Assembly (NCBI GenBank): GCA_910578255.1
Contig: CAJTQM010000003.1
Coordinates: 58,527-122,526 of the forward strand
Reading direction: 5' to 3'
From: an uncultured Oscillospiraceae bacterium
GTDB taxonomy: Bacteria > Bacillota > Clostridia > Oscillospirales > Ruminococcaceae
Length of the DNA stretch: 64,000 nucleotides
Below are positions 51,384-58,953 of this stretch, one piece after another. The notes under the pieces were generated by a model, which searched no databases, was not told where the DNA came from, and saw only the letters and a list, made by a program, of their open reading frames with translations. The stretch's first letter is position 1. Every line of letters starts with the position of its first letter. Both the position numbers and the translations under genes were made by a program.

Positions 51384-51515
51384 ATGTTTGATCTGCAAGC
51401 TTTGCTGGACAGCCTGCCTATGATGGGCTACGGTATGCTGGGGATTTTTATTGCGGTGGCAGTGATCATTCTGGTGGTGGTTGCTCTGTGCAAGATTTTC
51501 CCGGTAAAGAAGTAA
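51384..51515 (+). CDS. Small single-helix membrane protein, OadG-like
   Basis: The frame encodes 43 residues: MFDLQALLDSLPMMGYG, a membrane helix LGIFIAVAVIILVVVALCKI, and a short FPVKK tail. Size, single helix and position after the beta subunit fit an OadG (gamma)-like subunit, but it lacks the usual longer cytosolic tail. AAAGGAGG lies 11 nt before the ATG. A terminator follows at 51537. Confidence 0.75.
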   Translation: MFDLQALLDSLPMMGYGMLGIFIAVAVIILVVVALCKIFPVKK

Positions 51516-51536
51516 AACACCCTCAAAAATTACAAT

Positions 51537-51567
51537 AAAAAAGGTCGTGCAATGCACGGCCTTTTTT
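51537..51567. terminator. Bidirectional terminator after the oadB-oadG-like pair
   Basis: AAAAAAGG-T-CGTGCA pairs with TGCACG-G-CCTTTTTT. Confidence 0.85.
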
Positions 51568-51624
51568 CTGTCTTTGCGTCCCTTATGAAACTTTTTTCTC
51601 AGATGTGATGACAGACGCGCCTAT

Positions 51625-52410
51625 TTATCTTTCCCGCTCGCTTTCCTCCGGGGGTTCCTGCGGCGCCCGGACGGAAATGTACACGCCGTTTTCACCGTCC
51701 CCCTCCAAAGCCAGCTGCAAAATCCGCGCCAAATTGCCGCCTTTGATCTGGGCCGGCAGCACCTGCGCCACCGCAATCGCCGACCCGTCCTTTTCCAGCT
51801 GCACCCCATAAGAGGCAAAATCATACTCCGCTGTCTCCATCTGGGCATAGACCTGCCCCAAAAGCTGCGCCGCCGTGTCCAGCGTGGGGGAAAACTGGGT
51901 TCCCTCCAGCATTAAATGATAATGCAACGGCCCCTTTTGGGAAAAGGCCATCCCCAGCTGCACCAGCGTGGCGCTGGACTCATCCAGCCGGACCACCGGC
52001 GTCAGCGGGGCCGGCAGTTCCAGTTCCTCCAGGCGCTTTTGCACCTGTTCGGTATAGGCTTGCTCCAGCCGGCGGATGGTGTTGCCCATTTGGTTTACGT
52101 CCGCCTCGTAGCTGTCTGCCAAAACCTGTCCGTCCTTGACCGACACGGTAAAAAAGGCGTCCTCCTGGACCGGATCCTGCACCAGCGCCTGATAGCCGTG
52201 GGTGGACAGGTCGTAGCGCGCCTTCCCGATCTCCAACTCCTGCCCCGGGTAGGACAGCTGCACATAGGCCTGAATGTCCTTTTGGGCGGCGGACGCGGCC
52301 CAGGGACTGCCGAAATACCACAAAAGCGCGCCCCCAATCCCTGCGGCAGCCGCCAGAAGCAGAAGCAGCCCAACGGTGCGTTTTACAATTTTGATGGTGT
52401 CCTGTTCCAC
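51625..52410 (-). CDS. YfjL-like membrane-anchored protein of unknown function
   Basis: The 261-residue product has one N-terminal membrane helix (about 12-33) and an outer domain. GSPWAASAAQKDIQAYVQLSYPGQELEIGKARYDL resembles the start of YfjL-like proteins, with the YPGQELEI strand. The rest is an alternating beta/alpha region without recognised catalytic motifs. The GTG start follows AAAGGCGG. Monocistronic, convergent with the oadB unit. Confidence 0.6.
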   Translation of the reverse strand: MEQDTIKIVKRTVGLLLLLAAAAGIGGALLWYFGSPWAASAAQKDIQAYVQLSYPGQELEIGKARYDLSTHGYQALVQDPVQEDAFFTVSVKDGQVLADSYEADVNQMGNTIRRLEQAYTEQVQKRLEELELPAPLTPVVRLDESSATLVQLGMAFSQKGPLHYHLMLEGTQFSPTLDTAAQLLGQVYAQMETAEYDFASYGVQLEKDGSAIAVAQVLPAQIKGGNLARILQLALEGDGENGVYISVRAPQEPPEESERER

Positions 52411-52562
52411 GCCGTTTCCGCCTTTCTGTCCCGATTTTCTTCAGTATAATATACCAAGGCGGCGATGTAAAGGACAGAAAAAGACAAAAATCGGCAAAAT
52501 TTTCGTGCGGGACCTTTGGTCCTTTCCCGCAGCCGCCGGCGTTTTCCCTTTGACCTGCCTTA

Positions 52563-52603
52563 CAAAAAGCGCCCGCAGAAGCAAAGACGCTTCTGCGGGC
52601 GCT
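52563..52603 (-). terminator. Terminator of the M24 peptidase gene
   Basis: A perfect 15-bp stem AGCGCCCGCAGAAGC/GCTTCTGCGGGCGCT with a 6-nt loop, followed on the minus strand by TTTTT. Confidence 0.88.
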
Positions 52604-52617
52604 GACGGTTCCTTTTT

Positions 52618-53703
52618 CTATTTTCCGACGATCATAAAATCCTTCGGGTAATGGTTGAGCACCTCGCAGCCGTTTTTGGTCACGATCACCAGGTCCTCAA
52701 TGCGCACCCCCACCGAATCCGGCAGGTAGATGCCCGGCTCGATGGAAAAGCACATCCCCTCCACCAGCGGCATCTCGTTGGTGGAACTGATGTCCGGCCA
52801 CTCATGGACCTCGATGCCAATGTTGTGACCGGTGCGGTGGGTGAAGTATTCGCCGTAGCCCGCCTTTTCAATGACCTGCCGGGCCGCCGCGTCCACATCG
52901 CAGGCGCGCACGCCGGGCTTGACCGCCGCGATGGCCGCCAGATTGGCCTCTAAAACAATCTGGTAGATCTTCTTTTGCAGATCGGTGGCGGATTTGTAGC
53001 AGACGGTGCGGGTCATGTCGCTGTAATACCCGTCCAGATTTTTGCCGATATCAAACAGCACGTTGTCGCCGGGCTGTAAAAACACCTCTTTGGAGGGGCC
53101 GTGGTGGGGGATCGCGCAGTATTTTCCATAGGCGACAATACACAAATTTTTGACCGACGCGCCCTCCGCCGCGAAAAACTCGTTGACCTTTTCGGCTAAG
53201 TCCACCTCGGACAAGCCCTCCTGAATCGCCTCAATGGATTTGGCCACCACCCGGTCGTTCATGGCGGAGGACCGGCGCAGCTTTTCCTGCTCCTGGGCGT
53301 CCTTGACCATCCGGGTCATATCCACAAAGACCGAGCCGTTTAGTACCGGCGCGTCGGGCCGCAGTTCCATCATATGGATCAAAAAGCGGGCGGGCCACTC
53401 CTTGTCCACACCCAGCCGTCCGGGCTTGACCTCCTTGGCCAGAATCGCCACCGGATCCTCCGTATCGTGGAAAAAGACGACCTTCGCGCCGTCCAGCCGA
53501 ATATAATTGTGTAGCTGGTTGACCACCAGCGTTACAGCCCCGTCGGTGTTCAGATACAGCGCCAGGCAGCGCTCTCCGGGATGGACCATTTCGCCGGTCA
53601 GATAAAAAATGGAAATGGGGGAGGTTACGATTATCTGCGAAACGTCCGCCTCTGCCATTCTTTTTAACACATTCTGGATGCGGGTACGGTTCAGCTGGCT
53701 CAT
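52618..53703 (-). CDS. Xaa-Pro peptidase-like M24 family protein
   Basis: The 361-residue product has a creatinase-like N-terminal domain (about 1-130) and a pita-bread catalytic domain. The metal ligands are visible: FDIGKNLDGYYSDMTRT (two Asp), TGHNIGIEVHEWP (His), IEPGIY (Glu) and VRIEDLV (Glu). It probably removes N-terminal residues before proline in the cytosol. GGAGAGAG precedes the ATG. It is the last host gene before the phage-like element. Confidence 0.9.
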   Translation of the reverse strand: MSQLNRTRIQNVLKRMAEADVSQIIVTSPISIFYLTGEMVHPGERCLALYLNTDGAVTLVVNQLHNYIRLDGAKVVFFHDTEDPVAILAKEVKPGRLGVDKEWPARFLIHMMELRPDAPVLNGSVFVDMTRMVKDAQEQEKLRRSSAMNDRVVAKSIEAIQEGLSEVDLAEKVNEFFAAEGASVKNLCIVAYGKYCAIPHHGPSKEVFLQPGDNVLFDIGKNLDGYYSDMTRTVCYKSATDLQKKIYQIVLEANLAAIAAVKPGVRACDVDAAARQVIEKAGYGEYFTHRTGHNIGIEVHEWPDISSTNEMPLVEGMCFSIEPGIYLPDSVGVRIEDLVIVTKNGCEVLNHYPKDFMIVGK

Positions 53704-53843
53704 TTTTTGCTCTCTCCTAACTCTCTTTTCGATGTGTCCGGCCCTTTTTCCGGCCGGAAAGCGTCTGTTTTACCCTTTTATTATAAAAGTCGCGAGGGGA
53801 AAAGTCAATGAGAATGTCCTAGGTCGTCCTCTGCCGTAGGTTG

Positions 53844-53914
53844 TAATATTAAATGCGAAAGAACACGAACCCACCCGAAAGGGTGCGGAACGGTTCTATC
53901 GCATTTATTTTTTT
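53844..53914 (+). promoter_or_regulatory. Structured leader / terminator-like element at the start of the phage operon
   Basis: AAATGCGA-AA-GAAC (53851-53864) pairs with GTTC-TA-TCGCATTT (53893-53906), enclosing an inner ACCC-GAAA-GGGT hairpin; a T-rich run follows. TAATAT (53844-53849) could be a -10 box. It lies about 40 nt before the first phage gene and could act as an attenuator or as the end of leftward element sequences. Confidence 0.5.
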
Positions 53915-53954
53915 ATACCACAACCGGGATGGAATATCAAGGGAGGGCGCAAAA

Positions 53955-54824
53955 ATGACACACGTTTCTTTGAAAGAATATGAAGCCGCGAAAGCCGAAA
54001 TCATCGGCGGCGTTCACTACGAAGAGAAATCCACGCTGGAGGGAAGCGTAATTCGCAAGACCTACACCACGGAAGAGAACGGCGTGTTTTACGAAGTGAA
54101 CGACGGCGGGCGCGTCGAGTTTTGGAGCGACAAACACCCGGAAAGCCGGATTTACGACGAAAACGAGCGGGCGAACAGCCCCGCCGCCGAAACAATCGCC
54201 CCCGCCGCGGAACTTCCAGATTACGGCGACTCGCTGGCGGAGAAGATCAGAACCACAACACAGGATTTTTCAAAGCTGACAGATTTTGAAAAATTCGTTC
54301 TGGACAACGGGTACAAGTACAAAACCGAAATGTCCTTAAAGGCTGGGTATGACCGGGCGTGGAAAGCCCGCCACGGAATCATGCTGACGGCAGAGGAATT
54401 CGCGGCGGAGTGCCGCCCCCTGTACGTGTCGGAAGCGGAGTACCAGCCGACGGAAACGACGGCGGAAGTGTACGACATTCTTTCCGCCCTTGTTCGGGAA
54501 GAGAAGTTGACCCCCGGCGACGTGTTCGGGTATGCGGCCCATAAGTGGTGCTTAAAGAACCCGGAAGCAATTATTGCATATCAGGTGGACCCGTACCGGG
54601 AAAGCCCGATTCACCGCAAATGGGCCGTGAATAACTGTTCGGAGGAAATCACAGAGGAAGCCGCGCGGGTAAAGGTTTGCGAGGAATTCGGCTTTGAAGC
54701 CAGCCGAGTGAAGATCATCGGAACCCCATATTATGACGCTACGGACTGGAATTTCATTCGATTTGATTGCGCGGGATGGGCGTGGCTGATGGCGAACGGC
54801 GGGATTCAGTCGGTTTGTCACTAA
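53955..54824 (+). CDS. Phage-type hypothetical protein, first gene of the operon
   Basis: The 289-residue product is acidic and soluble, with no recognised domain. It starts MTHVSLKEYEAAKAEIIGG after GGGAGGGCG. It contains DFEKFVLDNGYKYKTEMSL and a C-terminal aromatic-rich region. The frame is open from 53853, but the upstream part overlaps the hairpin leader. Function unknown. Confidence 0.7.
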   Translation: MTHVSLKEYEAAKAEIIGGVHYEEKSTLEGSVIRKTYTTEENGVFYEVNDGGRVEFWSDKHPESRIYDENERANSPAAETIAPAAELPDYGDSLAEKIRTTTQDFSKLTDFEKFVLDNGYKYKTEMSLKAGYDRAWKARHGIMLTAEEFAAECRPLYVSEAEYQPTETTAEVYDILSALVREEKLTPGDVFGYAAHKWCLKNPEAIIAYQVDPYRESPIHRKWAVNNCSEEITEEAARVKVCEEFGFEASRVKIIGTPYYDATDWNFIRFDCAGWAWLMANGGIQSVCH

Positions 54825-54832
54825 CAAGAACA

Positions 54833-54860
54833 AAGGCGCGGCGGCTGTCCGCCGCGCCTT
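54833..54860. repeat. GC-rich hairpin between phage genes
   Basis: A perfect 12-bp stem AAGGCGCGGCGG/CCGCCGCGCCTT with a 4-nt loop and no T run. Confidence 0.6.
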
Positions 54861-54880
54861 ACCGGAAAGGGGGTCAAGGC

Positions 54881-55321
54881 GTGGGAACCATATTCAAGCC
54901 GGAGCCGTTGTCATGGGAGGACATTGACGGCGGACGCGGCGAAATCAGGCTGGAGCAAATGCGGGAATTCGCGGGGAATGTCTGCTACCCTGACGAACCC
55001 GTTGATTACCCGGACGACGAAGAATTGCCGATGGAACTTGTCTATTTCGCGGAGGAATTGGAGCGGCTGGACGGCTGGCCGTCTTATGGAAAGAAATCCG
55101 ACGCGTTCAAAATGTCGGCGGTCCTGTCCTTGATCGACGGGATTTATTGTGACAGCATGGCGCGGGACAGAATCGCGGAAAAGCTGGCGAAATCAGCAAA
55201 AAAGCCGGATTTGGTCGAGGTGATGGCGCGTGTTGCAAGCCTGTATTGCTGGTATATTGCGCTGAAAGCGCGGGTCGAAATCGCGGGCATGAAAAGAGGG
55301 CTGACAACGGAAGAGCCATAA
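54881..55321 (+). CDS. Phage-type hypothetical protein
   Basis: The 146-residue acidic product starts with GTG after GGAAAGGGGG. It has PLSWEDIDGGRGEIRLEQMREFAGN and a helical C-terminal half. No family recognised. Its frame is open further upstream but overlaps the preceding gene and hairpin. Confidence 0.65.
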   Translation: MGTIFKPEPLSWEDIDGGRGEIRLEQMREFAGNVCYPDEPVDYPDDEELPMELVYFAEELERLDGWPSYGKKSDAFKMSAVLSLIDGIYCDSMARDRIAEKLAKSAKKPDLVEVMARVASLYCWYIALKARVEIAGMKRGLTTEEP

Positions 55322-55354
55322 AACAGACCGCAAGAGAAACGGGGGTGAATAGCG

Positions 55355-55651
55355 GTGCGGCGGTATAAATACCTGACCTTTGCGGACCGACGGCGGATTG
55401 CCGCATGGTATCAGGCAAACGAACGCCCGGCGGATATTGCAGATCGGCTGGACGTGACGACAGCGACGATCTACCGGGAATTGAAGCGCGGGGAAACCGT
55501 CGGCGACGACGGCGCGCCGGTTCTGGACCGGAACGGGCGGCGGGCATATAACCCGGTTATCGCCCAGCAGACAGTACAGGAAAATTTCAGGCGGCGGGGC
55601 CGGACCCCGGCGGAAAGCCTGCAAGGAGGTTTCGGCGGTGACACAGTTTGA
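55355..55651 (+). CDS. Helix-turn-helix protein resembling the IS30-type DNA-binding domain
   Basis: The 98-residue product has YLTFADRRRIAAWYQANERPADIADRLDVTTATIYRELKRG (about 5-45), an HTH_38/IS30-like domain. The transposase catalytic part is absent, so it is probably a phage regulator rather than a transposase. GTG start; its end overlaps the next gene by 14 bp. Confidence 0.7.
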   Translation: MRRYKYLTFADRRRIAAWYQANERPADIADRLDVTTATIYRELKRGETVGDDGAPVLDRNGRRAYNPVIAQQTVQENFRRRGRTPAESLQGGFGGDTV

Positions 55652-55853
55652 AAAGATCACACAAAGCCCGGAAACGCTGGGCGCGTTCCTTGCGGCCCTG
55701 CCCGTCATGGATGGGCCGTGGGACACAGAATTTCACGCGCAGTATTGCGCCGACTGCCTTTATCTTGGGTGCGACGATTGCCCGCATGAGGAATTCAGAA
55801 ACAACCCCGGCTGGTGGCTGACCCTTGAAGCCGGAAAGGAGCGGGAAGCATGA
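55638..55853 (+). CDS. Small Cys-containing phage protein
   Basis: The 71-residue product has CADCLYLGCDDCPHEEF, a possible zinc site. GTG at 55638 follows AAGGAGG. It overlaps both neighbours by a few bases. Function unknown. Confidence 0.65.
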   Translation: MTQFEKITQSPETLGAFLAALPVMDGPWDTEFHAQYCADCLYLGCDDCPHEEFRNNPGWWLTLEAGKEREA

Positions 55854-56146
55854 AAATGATGGACAAGCCGAAAGCCCTTTACCTTGTGAAGAATTCGAGC
55901 GGGTGCGCGCTTCACGTTTGGGCCGTGTCCAGCGATCAGGCAAAGCGGATTTTCTGCAAAGAATACGGGATTCGCCCCAGCGACTATTGGTGCGGCCTGT
56001 CCGCGCTGACCGCCCGGAAATTAAAGCCGGAAGAGGTCAAAGCATGGGAGGAACAGGCGGAAGCGGAGCGGGACACGCTGGTTTTTATCCGCGGAATGCT
56101 GGAGATCGGCGCGAAAGCCTACGCCGAACGGGGGCGCGCTGTATGA
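55850..56146 (+). CDS. Phage-type hypothetical protein
   Basis: The 98-residue product has ALYLVKNSSGCALHVWAVSSDQAKRIFCKEYGI, a small alpha/beta domain without known family. The ATG overlaps the previous stop and the next ATG overlaps its own stop. Confidence 0.65.
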   Translation: MKMMDKPKALYLVKNSSGCALHVWAVSSDQAKRIFCKEYGIRPSDYWCGLSALTARKLKPEEVKAWEEQAEAERDTLVFIRGMLEIGAKAYAERGRAV

Positions 56147-56373
56147 GCGTTTGCCGCCGGTGCGGGCAGGAAATCGAATGGATAACAACCGCCGCAGGGC
56201 GCGCGATACCGTTTGACCCTGAACCCGTGTTTGTGATTGAGGGCGACGGGCGGGACACTTTCACGACGGACGACGGCGCGCCGGTTGTGGGCCGCGTTGC
56301 CCGCCCGGAAGAAGAATCGCCGGAACTGCCGGTTGCATTTGTTCCGCATTGGAAAACGTGCGGGAGGGGGTGA
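56143..56373 (+). CDS. Small zinc-ribbon-like phage protein
   Basis: The 76-residue product begins MSVCRRCGQEIEWITTAAGRAIPFDPEP, a C-x2-C knuckle with a beta ribbon, and has a later HWKTC that may complete a zinc site. ATGA overlap with the previous gene. Confidence 0.65.
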   Translation: MSVCRRCGQEIEWITTAAGRAIPFDPEPVFVIEGDGRDTFTTDDGAPVVGRVARPEEESPELPVAFVPHWKTCGRG

Positions 56374-56377
56374 GATC

Positions 56378-56557
56378 GTGAAACGTCAATTCTGTTTGCC
56401 CTGCTTCCTTGAATTGAAAAAGGCGGGGACGCACAATGTCCAGCGCGTCGGCGGCGGGGTCAATATGAAGATCACTTGCTGGAGGTGTAAGCGCCGCCGG
56501 TATGGGGCCGAATATGAGGTTTCCCGGAAAGTGAGGGCGGGCCGTGACAATCAGTGA
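56378..56557 (+). CDS. Small Cys-rich phage protein
   Basis: A 59-residue product with two C-x2-C pairs (CLPC and CWRC), probably a zinc-binding ribbon. GTG at 56378 follows GGGAGGGGG and lies 4 bp after the previous gene. Confidence 0.6.
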   Translation: MKRQFCLPCFLELKKAGTHNVQRVGGGVNMKITCWRCKRRRYGAEYEVSRKVRAGRDNQ

Positions 56558-56759
56558 AGCAAAAACCGCATTCAAAGAGCAATGCCCGATCAGGTGCGGT
56601 GGCATTACATATCAGCATATTTCCGCGCTGATCTACCGCCGGAAGCCGGACGGTTCGGGGCTTACTCTTCAAGTTGAATTATTGGACCGCGGCGGAAATT
56701 CGGTGACGATTGCCGCGCCGGACCGAATCGAAAGAGGGACAAACAATGTCAAAATATGA
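56544..56759 (+). CDS. Phage-type hypothetical protein
   Basis: A 71-residue beta-rich product with ITYQHISALIYRRKPDGSGLTLQVELLDRGGNSVTIAAPDRI. The GTG start overlaps the previous gene by 14 bp, and its end overlaps the HAD gene by 14 bp. Function unknown. Confidence 0.65.
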   Translation: MTISEAKTAFKEQCPIRCGGITYQHISALIYRRKPDGSGLTLQVELLDRGGNSVTIAAPDRIERGTNNVKI

Positions 56760-57423
56760 ATTTGTCGCCGTCGATTTCGACGGGACCATTTGCGCCGACG
56801 CGTTCCCGGAAGTGGGAGCGCCGAACCGGGCCGTCATTGACTACGTGAAGCGGCTGGCGGCGGACGGGTCAAAGATCATTCTTTACACCAGCCGGGAGAA
56901 CGGAACCCGGAAACTGCTGGACGAAGCGGTGGCGTTCTGCAAGGAACAGGGAATCCCCCTGTATGCCGTCAATGAGAATCCGGGCAACCCGCACGCCGCA
57001 AAAATCGGCTTGAAGCCCTCCGACGGGCGCAAGGTGTACGCCGACCTTTACATTGACGACAAGGCAATAAACCCGGCAGGAATTAAAACCCCGGCAGACT
57101 ACGAAGAGGAACAGCGCGCCGCGGAGATTGAGGAAGCCGCGTTTGCCGTCATGGAAACGCTGGGCGACTATGCCGCGTATCTTTGGGGCGACGTGCTGGC
57201 GGCGGTTGTGTCCGCGATTTTCGCGGCAAAAATCGACGCGGCAGAAATTGAACGGGAAGAAGCGGCAAAGCGGGCGCTTTTGCTTGCGCCCGGAATGACC
57301 GTCGATCTAACAGGCGAAAACAGCGTAACGGTCAAGATTGAGGGACAGGCCGTTTCCGCCGGGTCAATTATTGCGACGGCGGCGGACATGATCGAAAACA
57401 CCGGAGCGGCGGCGGAGGGCTGA
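56746..57423 (+). CDS. HAD-superfamily hydrolase-like phage protein
   Basis: The 225-residue product has the HAD nucleophile motif DFDGT (9-13 in FVAVDFDGTICAD), motif II in IILYTSREN, and ADLYIDDKAINP as the acidic motif. These fill the first ~125 residues, typical of small phage-borne phosphatases or nucleotidases. The rest is Ala-rich and helical. ATG at 56746 follows AAAGAGGG. The substrate is not known. Confidence 0.78.
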   Translation: MSKYEFVAVDFDGTICADAFPEVGAPNRAVIDYVKRLAADGSKIILYTSRENGTRKLLDEAVAFCKEQGIPLYAVNENPGNPHAAKIGLKPSDGRKVYADLYIDDKAINPAGIKTPADYEEEQRAAEIEEAAFAVMETLGDYAAYLWGDVLAAVVSAIFAAKIDAAEIEREEAAKRALLLAPGMTVDLTGENSVTVKIEGQAVSAGSIIATAADMIENTGAAAEG

Positions 57424-57503
57424 CAGCCCCCGCCCCGCCGCCGAAAAACTGCATAGAAAAACCGCCCCGCGCCCGTTGTGCGAAAACAGGTGCGAAGCGG
57501 AAT

Positions 57504-57559
57504 CCGCCGGTAAAAACACAGCTTATCAACCTATGGTTAAGTATAGCAGAAACCGGCGG
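57504..57559. repeat. Long hairpin in the non-coding region before rep
   Basis: CCGCCGGT/ACCGGCGG arms enclose an AT-rich 40-nt loop with an inner AACC-TAT-GGTT helix. It could be part of a rolling-circle origin or a leader RNA. Confidence 0.5.
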
Positions 57560-57717
57560 GAAAGTCAAGGAACAACGCCGTTTTTATGCGGCGTGGCGGG
57601 CTTGTAATGGGTATTAAGATTCCGGCAAAGCCTTGTCACGCAGACAGACGGGAAAGCGGGACCCGAACCCGTCCGTTCCCCCGCCCTTTTCGTTCTCTTT
57701 TTCTCTCTTGCGCCGCC

Positions 57718-57758
57718 GAGGGTGTTGGGGGGTTGCAAGGGGGGGAGAGGGAGGGGGC
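57718..57758 (+). other. G-rich tract with quadruplex potential
   Basis: At least four runs of three or more G (GGGGGG, GGGGGGG, GGG, GGGGG) on the plus strand, preceded by a C/T-rich tract at 57678-57710. The whole non-coding stretch 57424-57922 carries no convincing gene. Confidence 0.5.
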
Positions 57759-57807
57759 GCGACAGGAACCCTCTTCCCCCCTTGCATAACCAGTACAAGG
57801 CCAGTTG

Positions 57808-57860
57808 TTGGAAAGTTGGAATGTTGAAAACCCTGTTTTCAATCATTTCAATCTTTTCAA
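57808..57860. repeat. Iteron-like inverted array upstream of the rep gene
   Basis: Three short repeats on the plus strand (TTGGAAAG, TTGGAATG, TTGAAAA) are mirrored by three on the minus strand (TTGAAAAGA, TTGAAATGA, TTGAAAA) around CCCTG. It ends 62 bp before the rep start, a natural place for Rep or repressor binding. Confidence 0.6.
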
Positions 57861-57922
57861 TGACGGACCGGAACAACAGAACACGCCCGCTTCACAATCC
57901 CACAGAAAGAGGGTGAAGCAAG

Positions 57923-58744
57923 GTGCGAAGCTTTATTCGGGAAAAGAAGATTTTTTGCGGCGATCATTACAGGGAGGTTGATATATTCACCTATACCACA
58001 GGGCAAAAGACAGCCGCAAACCGCGGGAAACGGTCAAAAAAGGTTCAGGAATCCGAACCGAAGCAAAAGAACCTGAATGACAAGAACGCCCGCCGGTATT
58101 TTGTCCAGCTTGTGAATCTGAATTTCGGGAGCGACCCGGAAGCCCTGCACGTGACAGCCACATACAGCCCTAAGCACCTACCGGCGACCGTGGAGGACGC
58201 AGAAAAGGAAGTTTCAAATTTTCTCCGCCGGGTTGCATATGCCCGGAAGAAAGAGGGCTTGCCGCCCCTGAAATATGTTCTTGTCACAGCCTACACCACA
58301 AAGCGAAACGGCGGAAAGATCGTCCGTATTCATCACCACATCGTTATGAATGGTGGGCTTGATCGTGACACCGTGGAAGAGTTGTGGCGCAAACGCAAGC
58401 GAAAAGGACAGAAACAGGGCGACCGAATCGGCTATTGCAACGCGGACCGTCTGCAAGCCGACGAAAGCGGGATTGCCGCCCTTTGCAATTACCTTGTGAA
58501 GCAGGCGGGCGGGAAAAAGCGGTGGTCCTCTTCACATAACTTGAAGAAGCCGACCAGCCGGGCGAACGACGGAAAGTACACGCGGCGGCAGATTGAGAAA
58601 TGGGCGAAAGAGAAGCCGGGCCGCGCCTTTTGGGAAAAGAAATATCCGGGGTGGACCCTGACCGACGATGATTACGGGGTTCAATACGAATACAACGAAT
58701 ACACGGGCTGGTCAATCTACCTGAAATTGAGGAAAAAGGAATAG
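57923..58744 (+). CDS. HUH rolling-circle replication initiation protein (phage Rep, ORF2/G2P-like)
   Basis: The 273-residue product has HVTATYSPKHLP as motif 1, VRIHHHIVMNG as the metal-binding HUH-type motif 2 (His-x-His) and CNYLVKQA with a YxxK catalytic Tyr as motif 3. These are the marks of REP_ORF2-G2P-type endonucleases that nick the origin. No helicase domain is attached. GTG at 57923 follows AGAGGGTG. Upstream lie a hairpin, a G-rich tract and iteron-like repeats that may form the origin. Confidence 0.85.
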   Translation: MRSFIREKKIFCGDHYREVDIFTYTTGQKTAANRGKRSKKVQESEPKQKNLNDKNARRYFVQLVNLNFGSDPEALHVTATYSPKHLPATVEDAEKEVSNFLRRVAYARKKEGLPPLKYVLVTAYTTKRNGGKIVRIHHHIVMNGGLDRDTVEELWRKRKRKGQKQGDRIGYCNADRLQADESGIAALCNYLVKQAGGKKRWSSSHNLKKPTSRANDGKYTRRQIEKWAKEKPGRAFWEKKYPGWTLTDDDYGVQYEYNEYTGWSIYLKLRKKE

Positions 58745-58761
58745 AAAGAGAGGTTCAGAAC

Positions 58762-58953
58762 ATGGGAAAGCCTTACCGGGAATGCCCGCATTGCGGCGCA
58801 CATTTGGACGCGGGCGAAATATGCGATTGCAGGACGGAGCGGGAGCGCTGGGCCATTATAGAGAGGGAACCGCCCGCCCCGGTGGGCTTACGGATTTGCG
58901 AGGGGGTGAAACCGTGCGCGTCGGCCTACATGACGCGGAACAGGACTATTTGA
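58762..58953 (+). CDS. Small zinc-ribbon phage protein
   Basis: A 63-residue product starting MGKPYRECPHCGAHLDAGEICDC, a C-x2-C…C-x1-C zinc ribbon. GAGAGG precedes the ATG. It overlaps the radical SAM gene by 40 bp in another frame. Confidence 0.75.
   Translation: MGKPYRECPHCGAHLDAGEICDCRTERERWAIIEREPPAPVGLRICEGVKPCASAYMTRNRTI

Noticed and set aside
55355..55651. An IS30 insertion sequence
   Set aside because: Only the DNA-binding domain is present; no DDE domain or terminal repeats are seen.
57565..57876. Short frames on both strands in the G/C-rich tract before rep
   Set aside because: Low-complexity Pro/Arg/Gly sequence, no ribosome binding sites; treated as non-coding origin-like DNA.
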